Assembly: GCF_027925445.1 (NCBI RefSeq)
Contig: NZ_AP027149.1
Location: 3,360,501 to 3,424,500 of the forward strand
Direction of reading: 5' to 3'
DNA: 64,000 bases
Origin: Methylocystis bryophila
GTDB taxonomy: Bacteria > Pseudomonadota > Alphaproteobacteria > Rhizobiales > Beijerinckiaceae
Shown here: positions 8,875 through 17,970 of the stretch, piece after piece
How positions within the stretch are numbered: the first letter of the stretch is position 1
Layout of the letters: every line of letters starts with the position of its first letter
Made by a program: the position numbers and the translations under genes
The notes under the pieces: model-generated
The model's database searches: none
The model's input: the letters and a program-made list of their open reading frames with translations, nothing else
Told to the model about the DNA's origin: nothing

Positions 8875-10440
8875 CTATCTCACCGAAAACCAGTACGCCA
8901 CAGCAAGAATTGTGGCCATACCGACGAGCAACGCCCGATCCGAGGAGCGCCGCGCATGCGCGAGCGCCGCCAGCGAGCGAGGGGAAAGCACTACACCGGT
9001 GACGCTTTGCTCGCTGATGCGCGAGAGCGTCGTCTCCGCTTCTTCCAGCACGGCGGGAAGGCGCCCGGCCATTTTCGCAAGCTCCACCAATCCGCGCCCC
9101 GTATCCTCGATCTTGGCCTTGGGTCCGAGATTCCCCTCGATCCAGTCCCGCACGACCGGCTCGGAGGTTTTCCAGATGTTGAGCTTTGGATCGAGCGAGC
9201 GCGCGACGCCCTCCGCGACGACCATCGTCTTTTGCAAAAGGACGAGCTCGGTGCGCGTGCGCATGTCGAAGAGCGCGGTGACCTCGAAGAGCAGAGTGAG
9301 CAGGCGCGCCATCGAAATATCCGCGGCGTTGACCGTATGCAGCGGCTCGCCGATCGCCCGCAGGGCCTGCGAAAACTCCTCGACCGAATGCGCGGGCGGC
9401 ACATAGCCCGCCTCGAAATGCACCTCGGCGACGCGTCGATAGTCGCGCGTGATGAAGCCGTGCAGAATCTCGGCGAGGAAGCGCCGCTCCTTATGCCCGA
9501 GGCGCCCCATGATGCCGAAATCGATGGCGACGACCCGCCCGCTGGCGTCGACGAAGAGATTCCCCTGATGCATATCGGCATGAAAGAAGCCGTCGCGCAT
9601 GGCGTGACGCAAAAATCCCTGCAGCACGCAGCGCCCGATTTCCTTGAGGTTGTGACCGGCAGCCGCGACCCGGGGAAGATCGGAGAGCGGAACGCCCTCG
9701 ATCCACTCCAGCGTCAGAACCTCCTTGGCGGTGCGGTCCCAATCGACCTCTGGCGCGTGGAAATCGGGGTCATTGGCGACATTATCGCGAAATTCCGAGG
9801 CGGCGGCCGCCTCCAGGCGGAAATCAGTCTCGAGCTTGACCGTGCGTGCGAGCGTGTCGACGACCTCGATCGCGCGCAGTCTTCGCCCCTCGGCCCAGTA
9901 GCGCTCTGCGAGGCGCGCGACGAGATACATGTCCGCAAGGTCCCTGGCGAATTGGCGCTCGACCCCCGGCCGAAGCACCTTGACCGCCACCTTGCGCTCG
10001 CCATCAGCATAGAGCGCCCGGGCGATGTGCACCTGGGCGATGGAAGCCGCCGCGATGGGCTCGCCAAAGCTCACGAACAACTCGTCGATCGGCTTGCCAA
10101 GCGACCTTTCGACGATTGTGACCGCCGGCTCGCGTCCGAACGGCTCCACCCTGTCTTGGAGCGCTGTCAGCTCATTGGCGATCTCGCCGCCGACCACATC
10201 GGGCCTCGTCGCGAGAAACTGTCCGAGCTTGACATAGGAGGGCCCAAGCTGCGCCAGCGCGCGCGCCAACGCCTTCGCGCCGCCTTCCCGATCGCGGCGC
10301 GCGAAGAGATTAGCGAAGCGCACCAGCGCCCCCGCCGGCGGCGGCAACAGCACAGGGTCCAATTTCGCGAACACGCCCTCGTGGGCGAGAACATACGCCG
10401 CGCGCGCGAGCCGCCAAAAATGTCCGAAGCCCAAGATCAC
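8875..10440 (-). CDS. ubiB: UbiB/AarF-family atypical kinase for ubiquinone biosynthesis
   Basis: The protein has 521 residues and starts at a GTG. It shows the ADCK/UbiB hallmarks: the KxGQ motif in SYVKLGQFLATRPD, the alanine-rich loop AAASIAQVHIA that replaces a glycine-rich loop, the catalytic HADMHQGNL and the metal-binding AIDFGIMGRL. The C-terminal end (ALLVGMATILAVAYWFS) is a membrane segment, as in family members that act on lipid precursors at the inner membrane. UbiB is an ATPase-like factor needed for coenzyme Q synthesis or distribution. It lies 141 bp downstream of ubiE on the same strand. Confidence 0.93.
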   Translation of the reverse strand: MILGFGHFWRLARAAYVLAHEGVFAKLDPVLLPPPAGALVRFANLFARRDREGGAKALARALAQLGPSYVKLGQFLATRPDVVGGEIANELTALQDRVEPFGREPAVTIVERSLGKPIDELFVSFGEPIAAASIAQVHIARALYADGERKVAVKVLRPGVERQFARDLADMYLVARLAERYWAEGRRLRAIEVVDTLARTVKLETDFRLEAAAASEFRDNVANDPDFHAPEVDWDRTAKEVLTLEWIEGVPLSDLPRVAAAGHNLKEIGRCVLQGFLRHAMRDGFFHADMHQGNLFVDASGRVVAIDFGIMGRLGHKERRFLAEILHGFITRDYRRVAEVHFEAGYVPPAHSVEEFSQALRAIGEPLHTVNAADISMARLLTLLFEVTALFDMRTRTELVLLQKTMVVAEGVARSLDPKLNIWKTSEPVVRDWIEGNLGPKAKIEDTGRGLVELAKMAGRLPAVLEEAETTLSRISEQSVTGVVLSPRSLAALAHARRSSDRALLVGMATILAVAYWFSVR

Positions 10441-10581
10441 GCGAGCACCGCCATTATCGTTTTGCGTTGCGGGAGCCTAAGCCGAGGCGCGGGCAAAAAG
10501 TCAATGCGCGCGCCCGAGCTCCCCCTGGCGCTGCGGCTGGGCGAAACTTTTCCTTGTTGTCGGTCTGACGTTCCGCCGACT

Positions 10582-11352
10582 TCAGGGCTTCCAGCCGGAG
10601 TGGATCGCCACCACGCCGCCCGTCAGGCGTTCGTAGGCCGTGCGGCGGAAGCCCGCCTTGCGAATCATCGCCTCGAATTCGTCAGCCTTCGGAAAGCGAC
10701 GGATCGACTCGACAAGATAGCGGTAAGGCTCGCCGTCGCCCGCGACGACCTTGCCGACGAGCGGGATGACATTGAAGGAATAAGCGTCATAAATCTTGTC
10801 CAACCCCGGCAGTGTGACCTGGGAGAACTCCAAGCACAGAAACCGCCCGCCGGGTTTCAGCACGCGGAAGGCCTCGGCCAGCGCGAGTTCGATGCGCGGC
10901 ACGTTGCGGATGCCGAAAGCGATTGTGTAGGCGTCGAAATCAGCGTCCGGTAAGGGAAGGCTTTCGGCGTTGGCCTGAACGAATTCGAGCTTCTCTTCCA
11001 GCCCGCGCTTATGCGCGCGGTCGCGCCCGACCTCGAGCATGTCCCCGTTGATGTCGAGCACAACGATCTTCGCATCGGCCCTCGCCTTCGCCGCGATGCG
11101 GAAGGCGACGTCGCCTGTGCCGCCAGCGACGTCCAGATGACGAAAGCCCGGCCTCGCGCTGGCGTTGACCTTGGCCGCGAGCTGGTCCTTCCAAAGCCGG
11201 TGGAGTCCGCCCGACATCAGGTCATTCATCACGTCATAGCGATGCGCGACCTTGTGAAAGACATCGTCGACGCGCTCCTGCTTCTCGGCGAGGCGCACCT
11301 CCTCGAAGCCGAAATGGGTGGATTCTTCCGGATCGGCAGGGGCCGTGGTCAT
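10582..11352 (-). CDS. ubiE: Ubiquinone/menaquinone biosynthesis C-methyltransferase
   Basis: This is a 256-residue class I SAM-dependent methyltransferase of the UbiE/COQ5 family. The family signature region VDDVFHKVAHRYDVMNDLMSGGLHRLWKD lies near residues 30-57. The SAM-binding motif LDVAGGTGDVAFRI follows, and downstream blocks include FGIRNVPRIELALAEAFRVLKPGG. It methylates the quinone ring in ubiquinone synthesis. The ubiE-ubiB order is typical of alphaproteobacteria, although the usual neighbouring mutM/coaBC genes are not here. Confidence 0.95.
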   Translation of the reverse strand: MTTAPADPEESTHFGFEEVRLAEKQERVDDVFHKVAHRYDVMNDLMSGGLHRLWKDQLAAKVNASARPGFRHLDVAGGTGDVAFRIAAKARADAKIVVLDINGDMLEVGRDRAHKRGLEEKLEFVQANAESLPLPDADFDAYTIAFGIRNVPRIELALAEAFRVLKPGGRFLCLEFSQVTLPGLDKIYDAYSFNVIPLVGKVVAGDGEPYRYLVESIRRFPKADEFEAMIRKAGFRRTAYERLTGGVVAIHSGWKP

Positions 11353-11505
11353 CGCATGCTCGCTGAATGGGGAGAGACGGGGAAGCTATAGCCGCTCAGC
11401 GCGCGCGAAGCTACCGGGCGCCGAAGGGAAAAGGAAAACGACCAAAATCGCCGAAAATTTGCAGCGCGCGCCCCAGTTCTGGCCATGTGAGCTCAGTGAC
11501 TTCAG

Positions 11506-11629
11506 CCATCGTCAGCGTCCGGTCAGCGACCACATGCTAGCCTCTCGCCGGTTCGGGGAACATTGAAACCGCAAAGGTCCCGCAGCCGCTCTTACCGGAG
11601 CGCGCGGCGGACCGCCTGGAGGGAACTTT
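11506..11629 (+). promoter_or_regulatory. Duplicated leader with 11-bp-spaced direct repeat upstream of the ATP-grasp operon
   Basis: GTCAGCG occurs at 11511-11517 and again at 11522-11528, followed by ACCACATGCTAGC. The second repeat is about 100 bp before the ATG at 11630, which has GGAGGG six bases upstream. The same arrangement lies at 15525-15542, before the cytochrome gene. The 11-bp period is characteristic of OmpR/PhoB-family operators. The -10 element is not certain; CATGCT is a weak candidate. Confidence 0.65.
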
Positions 11630-13105
11630 ATGCTTTCATTGTCGTCCAACTTGGCGGCTCAGCGGACGGTTGCGCGCCGCCGCTCCCTCCCCCTCCCGCC
11701 ACCCCATTGGACCGAAAGGCAAAACGGACTATCGCTTAATTTGCGGACCTTGATCGGTCTCGCGCCAATGCTCGGACATCGGCTCGACGACCGGCAATCG
11801 GTCGCCAAGGGTCAGGCCGCCGCGCTCGCCATGCGGTTCGCGCGGGAATCCGAGCGGCCGCTGCCTGCGGGAACCGGGATTTGCGACTTCTTCGTCGCGC
11901 CGCTCGACATTCTCCCCTACAGGCGGGAAGGACGGCTGCAATTTCAGCTTCTCGAGCTCAACGGAACGGGAATCGGCGGCATCACCAACATGCCCGGGCC
12001 GCTCGTCGAAGATATTCTGGATTCTATCGCTGAGATCGGCATTTTGTGCGACGGCCCGGCGCCGCTCGTTGTGGTGGCGTCCTCGGGACGGGAGGTTGCG
12101 ACGGACATCAAGCCAAGCCGCCTTCTCCACGAAAAGCTTCTTTTCGTCGACCGCATCGCCGGGATGTTGGACCGCCGCTTCGGCGACTGCAATGTCCTCA
12201 CTCTCGATCAGCTCACCGCAAATGGGGGCTGGCTAGACCGCTGCCGGCCCACTGTCCTGCTCGGATATTCGCGCGAGCTCGTCGAACGCTCCGATGTCGT
12301 AGGCGGGGTCCCGCGTCTCTATGGACGCGACATTGCGGCGGTGGTCAACGACCGCTTCCTTTACAATCTTCAGACCGCCTGCGGCGCCCTGAGCCCTGGA
12401 GCGTTTCTCGCCGCGAACAGCTGCTATGCCGCGGGCGCGGACAAAGCCGAGGCCTATCGTCACGTCAATTCTTTTGACGCGCGAAACGGTTTCGACGGGA
12501 TAAGCGAGCCGATTCGCTTCGACGTCTGCCGCGACGCAGAAAGCCTGCTCGACACCGTTTGCGCGCGACTTTCTCGCGGCGAGCAATTGGTAATTAAGCC
12601 GAGCGGCACGGGGCACGGCGACGGAATAGAATTCTTTTTTGGCTGCGAGGGCAAAGACCTCGTCGCCAGCCAAATAAGCCGCTCGCTCGCCGTCGTCGGC
12701 GAACGCTACGGCCGGGGCGCTGGCTACCCCTACACCGTGACTGAATATCTCGACGCCGAAGTGATCCGCAAACCCGATCATCCGCTGCAGGGCAGCAAGT
12801 TCGAACTGCGCGTCGTCGTCTATCGCAAAGGACGCATGCTGCATGCGACTCCTTCCATAGCCAAGGTGGCGCCGGAGAGATGGGATCCCATGCATCCCAC
12901 ACGCGGCGCGTTGATCAACAATGTCTCCGCTTCGATCCGCGGCGGCAAGACCAGCGGCGCCGACCATGTGCTGCCGCTGTGTCGGCGGGAAACGCTCGAG
13001 ACGCTTGGACTTGATGACGATATGCTCATGAAGTTGTGCCGCTGGGCGACCGCCTATGTCGCGCATGTGCTCGCCGAGACGCGCTCTGAATTGGAAATGC
13101 GTTGA
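11630..13105 (+). CDS. ATP-grasp-fold ligase of unknown substrate
   Basis: The 491-residue protein has ATP-grasp features in its C-terminal half: a nucleotide-loop region LVIKPSGTGHGDGIEFFF, the hinge-like YTVTEYLDAEVI, then KFELRVVVYRKG and a late NNVSAS motif in the usual metal-binding position. The N-terminal half, including APLDILPYRREGRLQFQLLELNGTGIGG, is not one I can assign. ATP-grasp enzymes join a carboxylate to an amine or thiol through an acyl phosphate. The start is set by GGAGGG before ATG 11630. The stop overlaps the start of a second ATP-grasp gene (TGATG), so the two ligases are probably made together. The product is unknown; a peptide-like small molecule or peptide modification is plausible. 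Confidence 0.7.
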   Translation: MLSLSSNLAAQRTVARRRSLPLPPPHWTERQNGLSLNLRTLIGLAPMLGHRLDDRQSVAKGQAAALAMRFARESERPLPAGTGICDFFVAPLDILPYRREGRLQFQLLELNGTGIGGITNMPGPLVEDILDSIAEIGILCDGPAPLVVVASSGREVATDIKPSRLLHEKLLFVDRIAGMLDRRFGDCNVLTLDQLTANGGWLDRCRPTVLLGYSRELVERSDVVGGVPRLYGRDIAAVVNDRFLYNLQTACGALSPGAFLAANSCYAAGADKAEAYRHVNSFDARNGFDGISEPIRFDVCRDAESLLDTVCARLSRGEQLVIKPSGTGHGDGIEFFFGCEGKDLVASQISRSLAVVGERYGRGAGYPYTVTEYLDAEVIRKPDHPLQGSKFELRVVVYRKGRMLHATPSIAKVAPERWDPMHPTRGALINNVSASIRGGKTSGADHVLPLCRRETLETLGLDDDMLMKLCRWATAYVAHVLAETRSELEMR

Positions 13106-13998
13106 TGCAGGGCTGGATTCTCTCGCACCTCGAAACATCGCCGAGCCTACCGCTCCTGCTGGATGCTTGTCGCAAGGCGGGCCATCGAGCGGAATTAGTC
13201 CATCCCAGGGATTGTCTCTTGGAGCCTTGCTCAAATCGGCCCCCTCGCGCCGCGACGACCGAGATCGTTCCCCAGTTCGTTATCACGAAGCTCGGCAGCA
13301 CCGCGCCCGGATATGCTTTGGGAGTTGTCCGCGCTCTCGAGGCGGCGGGAGTGACCTGCATTAACGATTCCGCGAGTCTTGAACGGTCGCGGGACAAAAT
13401 CCGGGCGACGCAGGAACTCGCCGCGGTGGGAACGCCGATGCCGACCAGCTTGATCCCTCACTGGAAAATGCGGGCGGCCGAAGCGCTCGATCTGTTGGGC
13501 GGAGCGCCGGTCATCGTCAAATTGGCGCGCGGCACGAAAGGCGTCGGGGTCATGCTCTGCGAGAGCAAAGAGTCGTTGCAAAGCGTGATGGACATGCTGT
13601 GGGGGCTCGGAGAGGATTTCCTTCTGCAGCGAGCTGTGGCGGATAGTTTTGGCGTCGATATCCGCGTTTTGGTTGTCGACGGGCGAGTTGTCGCAGCGAT
13701 GCGCCGATCGGCGACGAACGGCGATTTTCGGGCGAATCTAGCCGGGGGCGGCGTGGCGACCGCGTTGACGCCCACCCCAGAACAATGCCGCATCGCGGAG
13801 ACAGCGGCTGCGCGCCTCGGCCTGGCCATGGCGGGTGTCGATCTGCTGGACTCGGCGCGCGAGGGCTCGCTCCTCATCGAGGTCAACAGCGCGCCGGGGT
13901 TGGGGGGCATCACCTCCGCTAGCGGCCGCGACGTGGCCGGCGAAATCGTCCGCCTCGCGGAGAGAGCCGTTTCATCCGCTGTCGCCAACGCCGCATGA
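13105..13998 (+). CDS. RimK-like ATP-grasp ligase
   Basis: The 297-residue protein has the RimK/LysX layout: an N-terminal domain ending in a DSASLERSRDKIRATQEL segment, the ATP-binding KLARGTKGVGVMLCES loop, the DIRVLVVDGRVVAAMRR strand, the ANLAGGGVA block and the metal-binding IEVNSAPGLGGI. Family members add amino acids such as glutamate to a carboxyl group of a peptide, protein or cofactor. The ATG at 13105 overlaps the previous stop by one base, and its own stop overlaps the exporter start as ATGA. The operon context suggests that the product is exported. The substrate cannot be read from the sequence. Confidence 0.85.
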   Translation: MQGWILSHLETSPSLPLLLDACRKAGHRAELVHPRDCLLEPCSNRPPRAATTEIVPQFVITKLGSTAPGYALGVVRALEAAGVTCINDSASLERSRDKIRATQELAAVGTPMPTSLIPHWKMRAAEALDLLGGAPVIVKLARGTKGVGVMLCESKESLQSVMDMLWGLGEDFLLQRAVADSFGVDIRVLVVDGRVVAAMRRSATNGDFRANLAGGGVATALTPTPEQCRIAETAAARLGLAMAGVDLLDSAREGSLLIEVNSAPGLGGITSASGRDVAGEIVRLAERAVSSAVANAA

Positions 13999-15236
13999 GC
14001 GAGTCTCAGCCGCCATTGCCACGGGCGTGGCGCGACTATGCGATTGGCAATTTCATCAGTCAGCTTGGCTCCTGCATGCAGTCGACGGCGCTGGCGTGGC
14101 TTGTTCTGGATGAGACACGATCTTCGTCCATGCTGGGCTTGCTGATCGCCATCCAGTTCCTCCCGTCAATTCTCTTGGCCGTCCCGGCCGGGAAAGCCGC
14201 GGATCGCTGGGGTCGTCGAAACTTGCTGCTCGGCGCGCAAGCGGCGACGGCCGTGCTCGTGGGCGCCCTCGCGGCGTCCATTGCGCTCAAGGCGACGTCT
14301 TACGCCGTTCTCGCGGGCTTCGCTTTGTTGCTCGGAATAGGCAACGGCCTTTCGCAGGCGACACGCCTGTCTCTGGCAGCCAGCTTGGCCGGGAGCCAGG
14401 GTCGCGCCCGCGCCGCGGGATTGGCGACGCTCTCCTTCAATCTTGCGCGAATCTTGGGGCCGGCCTTGGCTGGCTTCGCCATCGCATTGTGGGGACCGGC
14501 AGTCGCCATAGCTGCAAACGCAGCGTCGTTCCTCCCTCTCATTGTGTTTCTCGGGAGCCTCAGCTCGGAGGACGCCCCCTCGCGGCCGCGATCCCACTCC
14601 ACCTCTGCGGCGCTCCTCTTCTTATGGAGAAATGTTTCGACGCGGGCGCCGCTGTTGACTGTAGCCGCGGCAGGAACCTTCGCCGTGAATATGCAAACCC
14701 TCGTGCCCGCATATGCGCGTTTCGGACTGGGTCTCGACGCCGGGGGCTTCGGGCTGCTTATGAGCGCGGTCGGCGCCGGGGCTTGTGTCGGGGGCCTGCT
14801 GCAATGGCGGCGGCCTGCTGCCTCCATCTGGCGCCCGCTGGCCGCGACAGCTGGACTTGGCCTTTGCCTCGTCATGCTTTCGGCGGTTCGCCAGTTCGCG
14901 CCAGCCGCCCTGCTGCTCGCCGCCTTTGGCGTTTGCTCCGCGACTGTGTTTTCCTCCGCCTCCGCCGCGGTTCAGAGCCTCGTTCCCGATCCCATGCGCA
15001 ACGCCGCCACCAGCTTGCAGGTGACGATCGTGCAGGGCACCAATCCGATCGGAAGCGCCTTGGCGGGATCGGCGATGGACCTCCTCGGCGCGACTGGCGG
15101 CATCGGCGCGCTTGGGGTGACGACTCTTGCCGCCGCGATAAGCTTGGCGTTCGCGCACCGCGGAGAGCGGAGTCGGACGCAGGTCGTTCCAGAATCGCCG
15201 CCGCCCGTTGGAGCGCGGTGCGGAACTCGCGCCTAA
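13995..15236 (+). CDS. MFS exporter, EntS-like
   Basis: This 413-residue major-facilitator protein has about twelve membrane segments. Between TM2 and TM3 it has the A-motif variant GKAADRWGRRNLL, and the segment RAAGLATLSFNLARILGPALAGF resembles exporters of the EntS/DUF894 group. Family members export small hydrophilic products such as siderophores. Its ATG overlaps the stop of the RimK-like gene by four bases, so it is the third gene of a coupled operon. The likely role is export of whatever the two ATP-grasp enzymes make. Confidence 0.85.
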   Translation: MSESQPPLPRAWRDYAIGNFISQLGSCMQSTALAWLVLDETRSSSMLGLLIAIQFLPSILLAVPAGKAADRWGRRNLLLGAQAATAVLVGALAASIALKATSYAVLAGFALLLGIGNGLSQATRLSLAASLAGSQGRARAAGLATLSFNLARILGPALAGFAIALWGPAVAIAANAASFLPLIVFLGSLSSEDAPSRPRSHSTSAALLFLWRNVSTRAPLLTVAAAGTFAVNMQTLVPAYARFGLGLDAGGFGLLMSAVGAGACVGGLLQWRRPAASIWRPLAATAGLGLCLVMLSAVRQFAPAALLLAAFGVCSATVFSSASAAVQSLVPDPMRNAATSLQVTIVQGTNPIGSALAGSAMDLLGATGGIGALGVTTLAAAISLAFAHRGERSRTQVVPESPPPVGARCGTRA

Positions 15237-15273
15237 GCGCAGCGCCATCTGAGCGACTGTGCGGGACAGTGAA

Positions 15274-15328
15274 TTAGAGCTTGTCACAGAACAGCGCGAA
15301 GCGGTTTTTCGGTCAGGACATGCTCTAT
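15274..15328. repeat. Dispersed palindromic repeat, copy B (degenerate ends)
   Basis: A 55-bp copy of the right-hand half of the repeat family runs from TTAGAGCTTGTCAC to AGGACATGCTCTAT. Its core, GCGCGAAGCGG followed by TTTTTCGGTCAGGACA, matches the reverse complement of copy E at 46365-46417 at most positions. It lies in the 410-bp gap between the exporter and cytochrome genes. Confidence 0.65.
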
Positions 15329-15520
15329 TGGCAGCGAGCCTTTTCCAACGATCAGGACGCGTTCCGATGATCGCCCTCAGAAGCTCGCGATCGTCGCATC
15401 CCCTCGCCGCAACAGGCACGCGCGGAAGATTCCGACAACACGGATCTGCTGTACAAAATTCGACGCCCAACTTTTCCATTCGAGATTCCGCTTCTCGCCT
15501 GCGGGCCTCAAGATTCGGGA

Positions 15521-15646
15521 CGCCGTCAGCGTCGCGTCAGCGACACATGCTACCCCCACGCGGGCTTCTGGGGGACGTCGAAACTCAGAAGGATTCTGCA
15601 AGCTGGTCTCACGAGCGCCTTGAGCGGGCCGCCTGGAGGAAACCAA
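15521..15646 (+). promoter_or_regulatory. Duplicated leader with 11-bp-spaced direct repeat upstream of the nonahaem cytochrome
   Basis: GTCAGCG occurs at 15525-15531 and 15536-15542, followed by ACACATGCTACC. The downstream leader keeps recognisable similarity to 11530-11629, including GCCTGGAGG as the ribosome-binding site. The similarity continues into the first ten codons (ATG-x-TCx-TTG-TCG-TCC). It is therefore a duplication of the whole control region, not a chance operator. The best candidate regulator is the response regulator encoded at 19380-20054. Confidence 0.65.
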
Positions 15647-17950
15647 ATGCATTCTTTGTCGTCCGATTTTACGGCTGGCCGGAAAGCGCCGGGGTTTCTG
15701 TCGAGAAGAGAGCGGGCGCCGCTTTGCATGAAAGCCGCCAAACATGTGCTCAACGCGTTGTTAATATCGCTCGCCGCAATGTCCTGCCCGTCCGTGGCAG
15801 TCGCACAGACGGCGCCCTCATTGAATTCGACGAGCGTGAGCCGCGCGGCGGGCCCTTACACGCCCGTTCCGCAACAAAGCCTCGCCGGCGACGCCTCGCA
15901 TCGCGTTATCGTCTCGAATGATCTCGGCATGCATTGCGCCGACCTCGACACCCGCATCGCCTCCATCCTGCCTCCTTTCAACGTGCTGCATGCGCAAGTC
16001 ATCGCCAGGGGCGCGCGGCCTGCCTTGCTGGACAGCAGCTCTGTCAGCGTCTTCTATTCGGCTTCGTCAAACCCGAACGATCCGGCCCAGGGCGCGTCCC
16101 CGATCGTCGCGACGGACGGGAGCGTTTACAAGACAAACTTCTGGATCGACACGGGCGCCTACGCGGCCTTCTACCCGCCGGCCGTTCTTTCGCAGTTTTT
16201 CCCGTCGCCGCCGATCCGAACGGACATTGGACTTCCCGTCCCCGATCTCGTTCGACTCTACCTCGGAGACGGCAAGCTCACGCTACGCCAGCAGACAATG
16301 CCGGACGTAACCTCCTTGACGCTCAACTCCAATAACATCCCCCTTGCGGAGACCACGAAACCCTACGTGGCTAACGCGCCGCAGCCCTTCGCCTCTTTTG
16401 AGGGCGGCTGGCCTCTCTTCAAGAATTTTCCGTTCGGCTATGTCGCCAATAACGTCAAATGGTTTGCGGCGGAGGGAATTCCCCTCACGCCCTTCGATGA
16501 CGTCGGGCGCGAGAATCCTTTTTCGCTCATGCGCGTCCAAGCCAAGAGCAAGAGCAACAATGCGATTCTTGCCTCGGTCGACACCGTGGTCCCGGTCTCT
16601 GGCGACATCAACTGCAAAGGATGCCATCTGCCTGCCCCTTATGGCAACGGCCTTGGCACCAAGCGGCTCTCGAACCCTTTGATCCCTTCGGACGACCCGA
16701 TGTATGGCCACACCATCAACTGGGTCAGCGAGGAGTGGGCTGCCGACGTGAACACGCTCAGGGCGCATGACCTGATGCACGGCACCAGCCTATACTCTGG
16801 CTATGATCATAATACGGGCGCGGCCACGCATCCCGTTGTCTGCCAGAGCTGTCACTACACGCCGGCACTGGACCTCGCGCAGGCGGGTCCACAGCAGGCG
16901 GGCGGACTGACGCAGACAATGCATCAGTCCATGTCCCGGGTTATGCATAATGGTCACGGGAATCTGAAAGACAAAGCAAGCGGCTTGCCGCTGTTCCCGA
17001 CCATGCCGGCGCCGAACAGCTCGCTACGAGCCAATAGCGGACCTAATCCGATCAACGCCTTCACCCAAGCGACGCTCGGAGCCAGTTGCTATCAATGCCA
17101 CCCGGGCGAGCGCTCGCAATGTCTGCGCGGCGCAATGTTCAGCGAGGCGGGCGCCGTCTGCCAGGACTGTCACGGGCAGATGAAGCAAATCGGGGACGAC
17201 TTCTCGCGCAATCTGCCAACCGGCAGCTTCATATTGGCTTCCGACTACTTCAAGAATCCCGCCACGCCGCGGGTGCCCTGGGCGCATGAACCGACCTGCG
17301 GTTCTTGCCACACCGGCGATGCGGTTTCGAACATGGCCTCTTCGGCCGGGGCGATCCCCGCGAGCGATCACATTCGCCTGCTGCAGGCCTATCTGTCATC
17401 GGATCCGAAGGCGACGCCAATTCTGCCAACGAACATGCGTTTCGCCGAGCCGCGCGTCTCGAGCGGGCCAGCGGCCGGCAGTCCTCAACTGTTCCGCCTC
17501 AGCGTCGACACGCATGGCGGCGTTTTCTGCGAGGGCTGCCACGGGGCGACCCATGCGGAGTGGCCCGTGCACAACGCCGCCGCCAACGACAACGTAGAGG
17601 CAGTTCAATTGCAGGGTCACGCCGGGAAGATCGTCGAGTGCGGCGTTTGCCACACCGGCACGCTCGGCGCGACCCTGTCTGGCCCGCATGGCATGCATCC
17701 CGTTGGCAATGACGGCAATTCCGCGCGTTGGGCCGATGGTCACGGCGATTTTGCAGAAGGGAGCGGCGGCGTTGCCGCCTGCAAATCCTGCCATGGCGCT
17801 AAGGGAGAAGGAACGCCACTCGCAAAGGTCGCTGTCGATCGTCCCAACCTGCCCTGCGAAGGCGGTTCATCCTGCCGCGGGGAGCGCATCACGCTCACGG
17901 CTGGCACGCTCGTCAGTTGTGGATTGTGCCACCGCAACCCCGTGCACTGA
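15647..17950 (+). CDS. Secreted nine-haem c-type cytochrome with an uncharacterised N-terminal domain
   Basis: The 767-residue protein has nine CxxCH haem-attachment motifs, all after about residue 323: CKGCH, CQSCH, CYQCH, CQDCH, CGSCH, CEGCH, CGVCH, CKSCH and CGLCH. A Sec-type signal (MKAAKHVLNALLISLAAMS, residues 28-46) follows 27 extra residues. I chose ATG 15647 because GGAGG lies at the right distance; ATG 15728 would start directly at the signal peptide. Residues of about 80-320 have no haem motif and contain conserved-looking text such as VSNDLGMHCADLD and SILPPFNVLHAQV. The protein is probably a periplasmic or surface electron carrier. It is convergent with the sensor kinase and shares its leader with the ATP-grasp operon. 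Confidence 0.85.
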   Translation: MHSLSSDFTAGRKAPGFLSRRERAPLCMKAAKHVLNALLISLAAMSCPSVAVAQTAPSLNSTSVSRAAGPYTPVPQQSLAGDASHRVIVSNDLGMHCADLDTRIASILPPFNVLHAQVIARGARPALLDSSSVSVFYSASSNPNDPAQGASPIVATDGSVYKTNFWIDTGAYAAFYPPAVLSQFFPSPPIRTDIGLPVPDLVRLYLGDGKLTLRQQTMPDVTSLTLNSNNIPLAETTKPYVANAPQPFASFEGGWPLFKNFPFGYVANNVKWFAAEGIPLTPFDDVGRENPFSLMRVQAKSKSNNAILASVDTVVPVSGDINCKGCHLPAPYGNGLGTKRLSNPLIPSDDPMYGHTINWVSEEWAADVNTLRAHDLMHGTSLYSGYDHNTGAATHPVVCQSCHYTPALDLAQAGPQQAGGLTQTMHQSMSRVMHNGHGNLKDKASGLPLFPTMPAPNSSLRANSGPNPINAFTQATLGASCYQCHPGERSQCLRGAMFSEAGAVCQDCHGQMKQIGDDFSRNLPTGSFILASDYFKNPATPRVPWAHEPTCGSCHTGDAVSNMASSAGAIPASDHIRLLQAYLSSDPKATPILPTNMRFAEPRVSSGPAAGSPQLFRLSVDTHGGVFCEGCHGATHAEWPVHNAAANDNVEAVQLQGHAGKIVECGVCHTGTLGATLSGPHGMHPVGNDGNSARWADGHGDFAEGSGGVAACKSCHGAKGEGTPLAKVAVDRPNLPCEGGSSCRGERITLTAGTLVSCGLCHRNPVH

Positions 17951-17970
17951 GGGCGGGAGGACGACCGAGG

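Noticed and set aside
8632..10953. 773-codon open frame on the plus strand
   Set aside because: It lies antisense to ubiB and part of ubiE, which are unambiguous; the translation is low-complexity and charged.
15259..15921. 220-codon frame overlapping the cytochrome start, considered as a possible precursor peptide gene
   Set aside because: It crosses the repeat and the duplicated leader and overlaps the cytochrome signal peptide in another frame. No leader/core organisation of a ribosomal peptide precursor is seen.
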